From: an uncultured Psychroserpens sp.
Lineage (GTDB): Bacteria; Bacteroidota; Bacteroidia; Flavobacteriales; Flavobacteriaceae
Length of the DNA: 64,000 nucleotides
Reading direction: 5' to 3'
Assembly: GCF_947501425.1 (NCBI RefSeq)
Contig: NZ_CANMVN010000008.1
Span: forward strand, 186,001-250,000
Shown here: positions 35,246 through 43,333 of the stretch, piece by piece
Layout: the number at the start of each line of letters is the position of its first letter
How positions within the stretch are numbered: position 1 is the stretch's first letter
Program-made: the position numbers and the translations under genes
Notes under the pieces: model-generated
What the model was told of the DNA's origin: nothing
Databases searched by the model: none
The model's input: the letters and a program-made list of their open reading frames with translations, nothing else

Positions 35246-36571
35246 ATGGAGTTTGTAATAAGAATATCTCAATTTTTACTGAGTCTTTCATTACTAATCG
35301 TTTTACACGAATTAGGTCACTTTATACCAGCAAAATTATTTAAAACCAGAGTCGAGAAATTCTATCTTTTCTTTGATGTAAAGTTCTCTTTATTCAAAAA
35401 GAAGATTGGAGAAACCGTTTACGGAATTGGATGGTTACCGCTTGGTGGTTATGTGAAAATTGCAGGAATGATAGATGAAAGCATGGACAAAGAGCAAATG
35501 GCTCAACCCCCTCAACCATGGGAATTTCGCTCAAAACCAGCATGGCAACGTCTGATTATCATGTTAGGCGGTGTAACTGTTAATTTTATTTTAGCCTATG
35601 TGATCTATGTCTTTGTTGCTTTTATTTATGGCGATAAAACCACTAAGATAGAAAGCTTAAAAGATGGATATTGGATAGAGAATAAATTACTACAAGATAT
35701 AGGGTTTAAAACTGGAGATAAGATTGTAAAAGTTAATGACCTGAAGGTAGTTAATGATTATGATGTGCGCTCAAACATTATAGGTGCAGAACAAATAACG
35801 ATTAGGAGAAACGGCCAGGAAAAGGTTATAAATCTTCCTGAAGATTTCTTAGGGCAATTCTCATCAGCAAAAAGCAGAGATCTATTTGAACGCAGAATTC
35901 CGTTCATGATTGGAGCAATTCGCGATTCATCTTTGAATAAAACAGCAGATGTGAAAGTTGAAGATATCATTACCTCTATTGATGGGAAAGAACTCAAATA
36001 CTTTGATCAACTTGATTCTTTAATGTCCAATTATAAAAACCAGACATTAACTGTAAGACTATTAAGAGGCGATGAAAAGATTACTCGTGACCTAAAGGTG
36101 GATAAGGATGGTAAGTTTGGGTTTCAGCCTGCTTATGACGACGACCGTTTTGCCGAATTAGGTTACTTTGACATCACGACTCAAACTTATAGCTTTGGTG
36201 AGAGTTTTGCAGCTGGAGGGCAAGATTTTGTAGAGACCATGCAAAAGTATGGTGCACAACTAAAAGCCATTTTTAACCCTAGCACTGGAGCTTACAAGGG
36301 TGTTGGTGGTTTTAAAGCGATATATAGTATTTTTCCAAGTGTATGGAGCTGGCAAGCATTTTGGATGTTAACAGCATTTCTATCGATCATGCTTGGTGTC
36401 TTAAACCTTTTACCTATACCTGCATTAGATGGTGGTCATGTGATGTTTCTATTATTTGAAATCATATCCGGACGTAAGCCTAGTGAGAAATTTTTAGAGC
36501 GCGCACAATTGGTAGGATTTGTGATATTGATCACATTAGTATTGTTTGCCAATATCAACGATTGGATTTAG
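35246..36571 (+). CDS. rseP: RIP site-2 metalloprotease RseP
   Basis: A 441-residue intramembrane zinc protease. HELGH in the first membrane helix (His21, Glu22, His25) and the C-terminal LDG motif in LLPIPALDGGHVMFL supply the zinc ligands. Two PDZ-like regions lie in between (about 120-300). Known members release membrane-bound anti-sigma factors or clear signal peptides. This window encodes two ECF sigma/anti-sigma pairs that could be targets, but nothing in the sequence ties them together. Length is typical. Confidence 0.95.
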   Translation: MEFVIRISQFLLSLSLLIVLHELGHFIPAKLFKTRVEKFYLFFDVKFSLFKKKIGETVYGIGWLPLGGYVKIAGMIDESMDKEQMAQPPQPWEFRSKPAWQRLIIMLGGVTVNFILAYVIYVFVAFIYGDKTTKIESLKDGYWIENKLLQDIGFKTGDKIVKVNDLKVVNDYDVRSNIIGAEQITIRRNGQEKVINLPEDFLGQFSSAKSRDLFERRIPFMIGAIRDSSLNKTADVKVEDIITSIDGKELKYFDQLDSLMSNYKNQTLTVRLLRGDEKITRDLKVDKDGKFGFQPAYDDDRFAELGYFDITTQTYSFGESFAAGGQDFVETMQKYGAQLKAIFNPSTGAYKGVGGFKAIYSIFPSVWSWQAFWMLTAFLSIMLGVLNLLPIPALDGGHVMFLLFEIISGRKPSEKFLERAQLVGFVILITLVLFANINDWI

Positions 36572-36599
36572 AAAAAAATTAAATAATTTTTTAAAAAAA

Positions 36600-36634
36600 T
36601 TGTTTTTTTAAATATAAAAAATAGCATATATTTG
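36600..36634 (+). promoter_or_regulatory. promoter of the tRNA-Asn gene
   Basis: -7 box TATATTTG (36627-36634) with TTG at 36600-36602. The 24-base spacer is slightly long. The tRNA begins 22 bases later. Confidence 0.5.
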
Positions 36635-36656
36635 CGCTCGCTAAAGCGATAAACAC

Positions 36657-36730
36657 TCCTCTTTAGCTCAGTTGGTTAGAGCATCTGACTGTTAATCAGA
36701 GGGTCCTTGGTTCGAGCCCAAGAAGAGGAG
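36657..36730 (+). tRNA. tRNA-Asn (GTT)
   Basis: 74 nucleotides fold into a full cloverleaf. The acceptor pairs TCCTCTT with AAGAGGA; the D arm contains AGCTCAGTTGGTTAGAGC. The anticodon stem TCTGA/TCAGA encloses loop CTGTTAA (anticodon GTT), and the T arm is CTTGG-TTCGAGC-CCAAG. The discriminator is G and CCA is not encoded. A terminator follows. The 3' end is repeated downstream at 36861 and, in shorter form, at 39276. Confidence 0.98.
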
Positions 36731-36737
36731 CAACATT

Positions 36738-36768
36738 AAAATCCAGTCTTTTTTAGATTGGATTTTTT
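36738..36768 (+). terminator. terminator of tRNA-Asn
   Basis: Stem AAATCCAGTCT / AGATTGGATTT (one G-T pair) with a short loop and a T-run. Confidence 0.75.
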
Positions 36769-36860
36769 CATTGGTATAAACTTGGTCTCTCCCAAGGCCA
36801 TAGCGCCAGCTGGCACCTTCATTAAAAATGTCCACTGTACATTTTTTTAACTTTCGGTCC

Positions 36861-36885
36861 GGTTCGAGCCCAAGAAGAGGAGCAA
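36861..36885 (+). repeat. partial copy of the tRNA-Asn 3' end (candidate att site)
   Basis: A 25-base exact repeat of 36709-36733 (T arm, acceptor strand and 3 bases beyond the tRNA), from GGTTCGAGCC to GGAGCAA. The preceding bases CGGTCC also echo the tRNA variable region. The 5' two-thirds of the tRNA is absent, so it is not a functional tRNA. Confidence 0.85.
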
Positions 36886-36889
36886 ACAA

Positions 36890-36918
36890 AACCTGTCACG
36901 AAAGTGATGGGTTTTTTT
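36890..36918 (+). terminator. terminator after the partial tRNA copy
   Basis: Stem AACCTGTCAC / GTGATGGGTT with loop GAAA and a T7 run. Its sequence differs from the terminator after the intact tRNA. Confidence 0.75.
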
Positions 36919-37360
36919 GTATAATAAATTCATATCAAAACTGTAGCTTTTAAGTAAGCAAATAAGAGAGCCACAAAAAAGTTCATTACTTTAATTATGA
37001 GCTTTGACACTAAAATTATACAGTTTCCACAGCTTCGAAGTGGCCACTATATGTTGCCTAAGTGTAATTTGTTTTCTTTTTTCAAAATCACTCTATTCAA
37101 TAAACATACTTTTTTATCCAACTCCATTAAACAGAAATTTATTCAAATACGCCTATTAATTGTTTGCATTCAACGGAAATAAATTGGATGTTTTCTGTCT
37201 TAGATTTCTAGTCTAACTTTATGAATATAAGTATTAGAATTAGCAAAAAATATCATTGGCCAATGGTTTATCTCAGTTAATCTTCTCATCCTTTGGGTTG
37301 TATTTTCTATTCTCTTACCTATTAGTAATTATTGTTTATATCAACTAAAAATTAACAACC
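36919..37360. other. gene-free leader region of the T9SS cargo gene
   Basis: No convincing gene. A 61-residue plus-strand frame (36997-37182) is Phe/Ile/Lys-rich without structure or homology I recognise. No promoter box fitting TAnnTTTG was found near the cargo gene start. Confidence 0.45.
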
Positions 37361-39106
37361 ATGAAAAAATGTATTTTACTTTTTGTTTTAATATGTACTC
37401 ATTATTTAATGGGACAAAACAATTTAATAGAAAACCCTGGATTTGAAATCGGTTCTACTTCAACCACTATTAACCAAGTAGATCACGCCACTGGATGGAG
37501 TAACGGCTGCCGAAAACAAAATCCAAATGCAAATTGGTGTAGTCCAGATTTATATGATAGAAACGGCTACAAGAGTTGTTACACAGAAAGAGCACTTCTT
37601 CCTCGCAATAACGGACAAATAAATAATCGGTATGTACACATGTTTAATCAATCGACAAATCCTACTACTGGAGAATCTGTGAAAGCGACTATAATAGAAC
37701 CTTTATCTGTAGACTATTCTTACGAAGTATCTTGTTATGTGTCAAGAGAAATCAATACTCATGATGACGATGAAGGTCAATATGAAGCACCTCTTCAGCT
37801 AGAATTTGTTTTAAGAAATGATGATAACTGTGATATTGAAAAAATTGTGCATACCAGCACATATATTTCAGGGCAATTCTATTTTAATAATTGTAGTAAT
37901 CCGCCTTCACAACCCTCTTCAGCATGGAACCAAAAGAAAGGATATTTCAACTTGAGCGAAGGTGACATCATTGAAAACTACAATAGATTAGAAATAAGGA
38001 TTAAAGGAAACGCAGGTGGAGCCAATGACCCTATTTTCATTGATGATGTTAAACTCATAACAATACCAAAAGTAAAAGCATGCTTTGAAATAAAAAATAT
38101 TGACAAAGAATCTATCTTACGATCAGATTATGGGCCACAATATGTTAAAGAGCTTTGTTTGCCTAGAATTGAAATTGATGGTAGTTGTAGTGAAAATGAA
38201 GAGGGGTACCATCTAAGAATTTCAGAATTTAGTATGTCACCTTGGGGATTCGTTGATGATTATTATGAGGGCTGGGTTGCTAGTGGAACTGCACCAAGTA
38301 CTATTGACCTAACAAATCTTATTGGGATTCCATCTGCAAATAATGGGTGGACCTCTAGAACTTTTGATCCTACAAAATTGTATTCGGTTAGTTTAAGTGT
38401 TGGGTCTATTTGGGATTCAGCACCATTACAGTTCTTTAAAGTAAAAAACTGTAACGAAATTACGGCCTGTTTTGAAATAAAAAATATCGTCGATGAGCAT
38501 ATGGAAGAGTCAGAATATGGACCACAATCGGTTAAAGAACTTTGTTTACCTAAGATTGAAATCGATGGTAGTTGTAGTGAAAATGAAGAAGGATACCATC
38601 TAAGAATCTCAGAATTTAGTATGTCACCTTGGGGATTTGTTGATGATTATTATGAGGGCTGGGTAGCTAACGGAACTGCACCAAGTGCCATTGACCTTTC
38701 AAATCTTATTGGGACTCCATCTGCAAATAATGGATGGACCTCTAGAACTTTTGATCCTACAAAATTGTATTCGGTTAGTTTAAGTGTTGGTCCTGTCTGG
38801 AATTCTGCTTCGCTGCAGTTTTTTAGAGTCAAGGAGTGTCAAAAAAATGATCGTGAAACTTCCGAAGATAGCATACTAAAAATTCATCCAAACCCAACTC
38901 AAGGTAAATTTAATGTCACTGTAACAAACAATGTAGATAAAGGAATCATAGAAGTATTGAATATATATGGAAATGTTATTTTTGAAGGAACTTTTTCAGG
39001 AGAAGAAAGTACTCCAATAGATATATCTAGAGAGCTACCTGGAGTCTATTTTGTAAAATTCTATGTTAAAGGAGAGACTTTTACAGAAAAAGTAATAAAA
39101 AAATAA
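37361..39106 (+). CDS. T9SS-exported surface protein with two near-identical internal modules
   Basis: A 581-residue secreted protein with signal peptide (ending HYLMGQ). Residues 20-235 look like a carbohydrate-binding or choice-of-anchor module (ENPGFEIGS start; DDVKLITIPK end). Two tandem ~129-residue modules follow at about 240-368 and 369-498. Both start ACFEIKNI and share long identical stretches around SCSENEEGYHLRISEF. The end is a T9SS type A sorting domain (KIHPNPTQGKFNVTV ... FTEKVIKK). The gene is bracketed by the partial tRNA copies at 36861 and 39276, so it may be cargo of an integrated element. Ligand unknown. Confidence 0.82.
   Translation: MKKCILLFVLICTHYLMGQNNLIENPGFEIGSTSTTINQVDHATGWSNGCRKQNPNANWCSPDLYDRNGYKSCYTERALLPRNNGQINNRYVHMFNQSTNPTTGESVKATIIEPLSVDYSYEVSCYVSREINTHDDDEGQYEAPLQLEFVLRNDDNCDIEKIVHTSTYISGQFYFNNCSNPPSQPSSAWNQKKGYFNLSEGDIIENYNRLEIRIKGNAGGANDPIFIDDVKLITIPKVKACFEIKNIDKESILRSDYGPQYVKELCLPRIEIDGSCSENEEGYHLRISEFSMSPWGFVDDYYEGWVASGTAPSTIDLTNLIGIPSANNGWTSRTFDPTKLYSVSLSVGSIWDSAPLQFFKVKNCNEITACFEIKNIVDEHMEESEYGPQSVKELCLPKIEIDGSCSENEEGYHLRISEFSMSPWGFVDDYYEGWVANGTAPSAIDLSNLIGTPSANNGWTSRTFDPTKLYSVSLSVGPVWNSASLQFFRVKECQKNDRETSEDSILKIHPNPTQGKFNVTVTNNVDKGIIEVLNIYGNVIFEGTFSGEESTPIDISRELPGVYFVKFYVKGETFTEKVIKK
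38078..38839 (+). repeat. tandem in-frame duplication (about 387-base unit) inside the T9SS protein gene
   Basis: Unit 1 is 38078-38464 and unit 2 begins at 38465. Long blocks are identical at the nucleotide level, for example the coding region of SPWGFVDDYYEGWV. Divergence is concentrated in the first 20 codons, which points to a recent duplication. Confidence 0.85.
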
Positions 39107-39124
39107 GAAAAGGGTTTCTACATG

Positions 39125-39158
39125 AAAAACAGTGGTATACTTTAATATCACTGTTTTT
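39125..39158 (+). terminator. terminator of the T9SS cargo gene
   Basis: Perfect 10-bp stem AAAAACAGTG / CACTGTTTTT, 18 bases after the stop codon. Confidence 0.7.
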
Positions 39159-39275
39159 ACTTTAAATCAATTAGACTAAAAATGTGTAATAGAATGTTTA
39201 TGATGTTGATGAGTATTCTTTAAAATAGGTGATTTGAATAGTCAAATATAATCGGTTTGATAGTAGACTATGTAA

Positions 39276-39316
39276 AGGAGCAAACAAAAGTTCAACAGCA
39301 ATGTTGGACTTTTTTT
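39276..39316 (+). repeat. third tRNA-3'-end-like repeat with its own terminator
   Basis: AGGAGCAAACAAAA (39276-39289) repeats 36878-36891 exactly. It runs into a hairpin AAGTTCAACA / TGTTGGACTT (loop GCAA, T-run), the same layout as at the tRNA and at the second copy. It could be the distal att site of an element, or a decayed tRNA copy. Confidence 0.6.
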
Positions 39317-39371
39317 GTGTAACGAATTGAGCGAGAAGTTTATACTGAGTATATAAAAAGCAATCCTGATA

Positions 39372-40397
39372 TTATTTTGTTGAATTTCTTTTCACTAATG
39401 AAGTTTCTAACTCAATAATTTTAGGATGTATCTCTTTTCCTTTTTTAATGGCTTTCAGTTCCTTATATAATTGTTTGAATGCTATTTTACCCATTTGAAA
39501 GCCTGGCTGGTCTATAGTTGAAAGCGATGGTGTTATTGCTGAGGACATAAACCAATTACTAAATCCAACAATTGCAATATCATTTGGTATTTTAATCCCT
39601 CTATCATTAAATTCTGTAATTGCTCCAATTGCTACCATATCAGTATTTATAAAAATACCGTCAACATCGTCGTGATCTTCTAATAATTTTGAAGCATTCT
39701 CTTTACCCTCTTCAAAACTCAAATCGCTACAATCACATATATAAACCAATGAAGGATCATAAGGTAAATTATTATCTAGTAAAGCTTTTTTATATCCAAG
39801 GAAACGATCAATAGAATTTTGAGGCAATAAAGGCCCTCTGAAATGTGCAATTCGTTTACAGCCAGTATCAATTAAGTGTTGTGTTGCAATATAAGCTGCT
39901 TTTCTATCATCAATAATAACCTTAGAGCAATTGACAATTTTTGCAATTTTGTCAAACATAACTATTGGTTTGCCTTGATCAATAATATCTGTTAAATGCT
40001 TGAAATCGGAAGTTTCATTAGCAAGCGAAATAAGGATTCCATCGACATGCTTGCTTAATAATAAGTCAATCTGCTTTTTTTCAAGTTCGTAAGATTCGTT
40101 AGACTGTAAAATAATAACTAAGTAACCTTTTTTTTCTGCTTGTGCTATAATACCTTTAATAACTGTAGAGAAAAAATGATGAACTACTTCAGGAATAATT
40201 AAACCTATTGTTTTAGATTCTTTAGTCCGCAAATTTACTGCAAAAGAGTTAGGTCTATAGTGTAGTTGCTCTGCTGTTTCTCTAACAAGTTTTCTTGTTT
40301 TTTTACTTACATCAGGGTAATCTTTAAGTGCTTTAGATACTGTTGTAACAGAAATACCTAATAGTTCAGCAATTTGTTTTAAGGTAACTGGCTTCAA
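39372..40397 (-). CDS. LacI-family repressor of the sucrose/fructoside locus
   Basis: A 341-residue regulator. The N-terminal helix-turn-helix TLKQIAELLGISVTTVSKAL and the hinge region HYRPN are typical LacI, followed by a periplasmic-binding-like sensor (TIGLIIPEVVHHFFSTVI; TDMVAIGA; STIDQPGFQMG). The start codon is TTG at 40397; no in-frame ATG gives a proper N-terminus. It is divergent from the TonB receptor gene, and the intergenic region holds two perfect LacI-type operators. It should repress the uptake genes, and probably itself, until a sugar ligand binds. Confidence 0.93.
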   Translation of the reverse strand: MKPVTLKQIAELLGISVTTVSKALKDYPDVSKKTRKLVRETAEQLHYRPNSFAVNLRTKESKTIGLIIPEVVHHFFSTVIKGIIAQAEKKGYLVIILQSNESYELEKKQIDLLLSKHVDGILISLANETSDFKHLTDIIDQGKPIVMFDKIAKIVNCSKVIIDDRKAAYIATQHLIDTGCKRIAHFRGPLLPQNSIDRFLGYKKALLDNNLPYDPSLVYICDCSDLSFEEGKENASKLLEDHDDVDGIFINTDMVAIGAITEFNDRGIKIPNDIAIVGFSNWFMSSAITPSLSTIDQPGFQMGKIAFKQLYKELKAIKKGKEIHPKIIELETSLVKRNSTK

Positions 40398-40439
40398 TGT
40401 GTCATAATTTATATTGCAAATTAATGAAAAAAATCAAAT

Positions 40440-40473
40440 CGAAAACGTTTTCGCTAAATCGAAAACGTTTTCG
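40440..40473. promoter_or_regulatory. twin LacI-type operators
   Basis: Two exact copies of the 14-bp palindrome CGAAAACGTTTTCG at 40440-40453 and 40460-40473. They are 20 bp apart (about two helical turns), so two repressor dimers would sit on the same DNA face. They lie between the divergent repressor and receptor genes. Confidence 0.88.
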
Positions 40474-40563
40474 ATTTATTAATCTCGCATTTTAAAGCGC
40501 GTTTATTATAGATTTATCAATAATTAACCAAAATAAATATCAAATTATTAAAATAGACTAAAA

Positions 40564-43197
40564 ATGATGACAACTAAAAAATGTTACAGTTTATTACTTC
40601 TGCTGCTAATGTCAGTTTCAACTGTTATAGCTCAGTCTAGTATATCAGGAAAAGTATCTGATGAGTCTGGTATGCCTTTAGGAGGAGTTAATATTATTCT
40701 TGAAGGGACGACCCAAGGCGCAGTTTCAGATTTTGATGGAAATTACACCATCACAAATGTTGAGAATGGCACGTATATTTTAAATGCTACATATTTAGGG
40801 TATTCCAAATTTACTCAAAGTGTAACTATTGATGGTGAAAATATAACTATCAATATTTCAATGAAAGAAGATGCTGAATCACTAGATCAAGTTATTGTTA
40901 CTGGTGTAACTAATCCGAAGTCTAGAATTGAGTCTAGTGTTTCTGTTACTACTATGCGACCAAATGTCATTCAGCAATCAGCACCTAGAACAACAGCAGA
41001 AATTTTCAGAACCATTCCTGGAATTCGTTCTGAGTCTTCAGGTGGTGAAGGTAATTCAAATATAGCAGTACGTGGTGTGCCAGTATCCTCTGGTGGATCT
41101 AAGTATGTACAGCTACAAGAAGATGGTTTACCTGTATTGTTATTTGGAGACATTGCTTTTGGTACCGCAGATATTTTTACCCGATTTGATTCCAACATTT
41201 CAAGAATAGAGGCTATAAGAGGTGGTTCTGCTTCAACATTGTCCTCAAATTCTCCTGGTGCAATTATTAATTTGATTAGTAAAACTGGGAAAATAGAAGG
41301 TGGCTCCATAGGAACATCTTTTGGATTAGATTATGGAAATTTTAGAACAGATTTTGATTATGGCGCACCTATTGGTGAGGGTCTATATTTCCATATGGGA
41401 GGATTCTACAGAGTAGGTGAAGGTGTTAGAGATGCAGGTTACACTGCAAATAATGGTGGACAATTTAAATTCAATTTAACTAAAGAGTTTGATAAAGGAT
41501 ATGTTAGAGTGTATGCAAAATACTTAAATGATAGAGCTATCGCTTATTTACCTAATCCAATTAAAGTAACAGGTACCAATGACGATCCGAACTATGAAAA
41601 CATTCCAAATTTTGATGCTAATAACCAAACGTTACACACACCTTATTTAGATCAAAATGTTGGTTTAGGCGCTAATGGTGAATTGAGACGATCTAATGTG
41701 AGTGACGGTATGAACCCAATCTCAACATCTTTTGGAATGCAGGCTTCTTTTGAATTAGGAGATGGTTTTAAGATTACAAATAATGGTAGATTTTCATCTA
41801 ACAGAGGTGGATTTAATTCTCCTTTTCCTGCTAGTGTCTCAACAGCAAGCGATTTTTTAGCTGGCGATTTCGCAACAAGTAATGGTTATGACTCACTTGC
41901 GTATGCAAATGGAGATGGAGCTGTTAATGGAAATGCCTTAATAACTCCTGTTGTATTATTTGATACACAACTAAATAATTTCAATAATTTTATGAACGAT
42001 ATCCGCTTAACTAAAAAGTTTGATAAACTTGATGTTACAGTGGGATACTTTAAAGGAATTCAAAATGTTTCTATGTCTTGGTTATGGAACTCTTACTTAT
42101 TAGAGGCTTCTGGTGAGGACGCAAGATTAATCGATGCTTTAGATGCAGGTGGAAACCCGTTATCAGTTAACGGACTTGTGGGATATGGTGCTGCTTTTTT
42201 TGGTAATTGTTGTCAACGTAGCTATGATACGAAGTATAATACTTCTGCACCTTATTTAGCATTAGCTTTTGAGGCTTCTGATAAATTAAATTTTGATGCT
42301 AGTATTCGTTTCGATAATGGTCAGGTCGATGGATCTTTTGCAGGACCTGTAACATCACAATATGATATTAATAATGATGGACAGATTTCCTTACCTGAGC
42401 AAACTGTACAATCTATAGATTTAGCAAATGCAACTACCGTAAATTATGACTATAACTATGTGTCTTTCTCAGTAGGTGCTAACTATTTGCTTAAAGAAAA
42501 TGAAGCAGTATTTGCACGTTACAGTAGAGGTGGTGCAGCAAAAGCAGATCGTATTTTATTTGCTGGATTAGAATACACAAACAGTGATAGAATCAACGCT
42601 TTAGACTTTATTAATCAAGCTGAATTTGGTTACAAAAGAGGATTTGAAAAGGGAGCACTTTACGCTACAATATTTTTTGCAAAAACTATCGAAGAAGGTG
42701 GTTTTGAAGCGACTTCAAATAGTATAATTGAGAACGATTATAAGTCTCTTGGTATAGAAATTGAAGGGTCATATAGATTTACTGATGATTTAAATGTTAG
42801 AGGTGGACTAACCTTCACAGATGCTGAAATCGATTCAGGAGATAATCAGGGAAATACACCGAGAAGACAACCAGATTTTATTTATAACTTAATTCCAACC
42901 TATACATTTGGAAAAACTAAGCAAAATTCTATTGGATTAAGTTTTATTGGACAATCGAAAGCGTATGCTCAAGATTCTAACGAATTGGTAATGCCTGGAT
43001 TTGTAATTATAAACAGTTTCATAAACTTTGGAATTACTAAAAATTTAAATGCTAATCTATCGGCAAATAACATATTCGATACATTAGGTATTACCGAATC
43101 AGAGGAAGGAAGTATTGTAGAAGGTCAAACCAATTATTTAAGAGTGAGACCAGTTCCAGGACGTTCTATATCTCTGGGACTTAATTATAGTTTTTAA
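40564..43197 (+). CDS. TonB-dependent outer-membrane receptor for a sugar ligand
   Basis: An 877-residue receptor. After the signal peptide (ending STVIAQ) comes a carboxypeptidase-like regulatory domain (ISGKVSDESGMPLGGVNI, about 25-110). A TonB plug follows (about 125-235, with AEIFRTIPGIRSES and IAVRGVPVSS), then the beta-barrel ending in SISLGLNYSF. No SusD partner follows; the next gene is an inner-membrane transporter. Lack of SusD suggests direct uptake of a small sugar, probably sucrose or short fructosides, judged by the downstream genes. Repression through the twin operators upstream is likely. Confidence 0.92.
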   Translation: MMTTKKCYSLLLLLLMSVSTVIAQSSISGKVSDESGMPLGGVNIILEGTTQGAVSDFDGNYTITNVENGTYILNATYLGYSKFTQSVTIDGENITINISMKEDAESLDQVIVTGVTNPKSRIESSVSVTTMRPNVIQQSAPRTTAEIFRTIPGIRSESSGGEGNSNIAVRGVPVSSGGSKYVQLQEDGLPVLLFGDIAFGTADIFTRFDSNISRIEAIRGGSASTLSSNSPGAIINLISKTGKIEGGSIGTSFGLDYGNFRTDFDYGAPIGEGLYFHMGGFYRVGEGVRDAGYTANNGGQFKFNLTKEFDKGYVRVYAKYLNDRAIAYLPNPIKVTGTNDDPNYENIPNFDANNQTLHTPYLDQNVGLGANGELRRSNVSDGMNPISTSFGMQASFELGDGFKITNNGRFSSNRGGFNSPFPASVSTASDFLAGDFATSNGYDSLAYANGDGAVNGNALITPVVLFDTQLNNFNNFMNDIRLTKKFDKLDVTVGYFKGIQNVSMSWLWNSYLLEASGEDARLIDALDAGGNPLSVNGLVGYGAAFFGNCCQRSYDTKYNTSAPYLALAFEASDKLNFDASIRFDNGQVDGSFAGPVTSQYDINNDGQISLPEQTVQSIDLANATTVNYDYNYVSFSVGANYLLKENEAVFARYSRGGAAKADRILFAGLEYTNSDRINALDFINQAEFGYKRGFEKGALYATIFFAKTIEEGGFEATSNSIIENDYKSLGIEIEGSYRFTDDLNVRGGLTFTDAEIDSGDNQGNTPRRQPDFIYNLIPTYTFGKTKQNSIGLSFIGQSKAYAQDSNELVMPGFVIINSFINFGITKNLNANLSANNIFDTLGITESEEGSIVEGQTNYLRVRPVPGRSISLGLNYSF

Positions 43198-43252
43198 TAA
43201 ATTTTAAGTGTTAACAAAATTTATTGAGTTTTAAATTGATTGATTTGAGTTT

Positions 43253-43288
43253 AGAGTCAATGCCTTTACATCGCATTGACTCTTTTTT
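43253..43288 (+). terminator. terminator after the TonB receptor gene
   Basis: Perfect 11-bp stem AGAGTCAATGC / GCATTGACTCT with a T-run. It sits between the receptor and transporter genes, so read-through or a second promoter must serve the latter. Confidence 0.88.
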
Positions 43289-43333
43289 CTAAGATTTAAG
43301 TACATTACACGTTTTAACGTATTATAAATTACG

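Noticed and set aside
36692-36889. 65-residue frame on the minus strand across the tRNA-Asn and its partial copy
   Set aside because: It is the reverse complement of tRNA and repeat sequence (reads LGLEPDRKL and LGSNQGPSD), a well-known kind of false gene.
36997-37182. 61-residue plus-strand frame before the T9SS cargo gene
   Set aside because: Phe/Ile/Lys-rich with no structure or start context; more likely leader DNA.
40564-43197. SusC-type assignment for the TonB receptor
   Set aside because: The regulatory domain and plug would fit, but there is no SusD gene nearby and length is below usual SusC (about 1000 residues).
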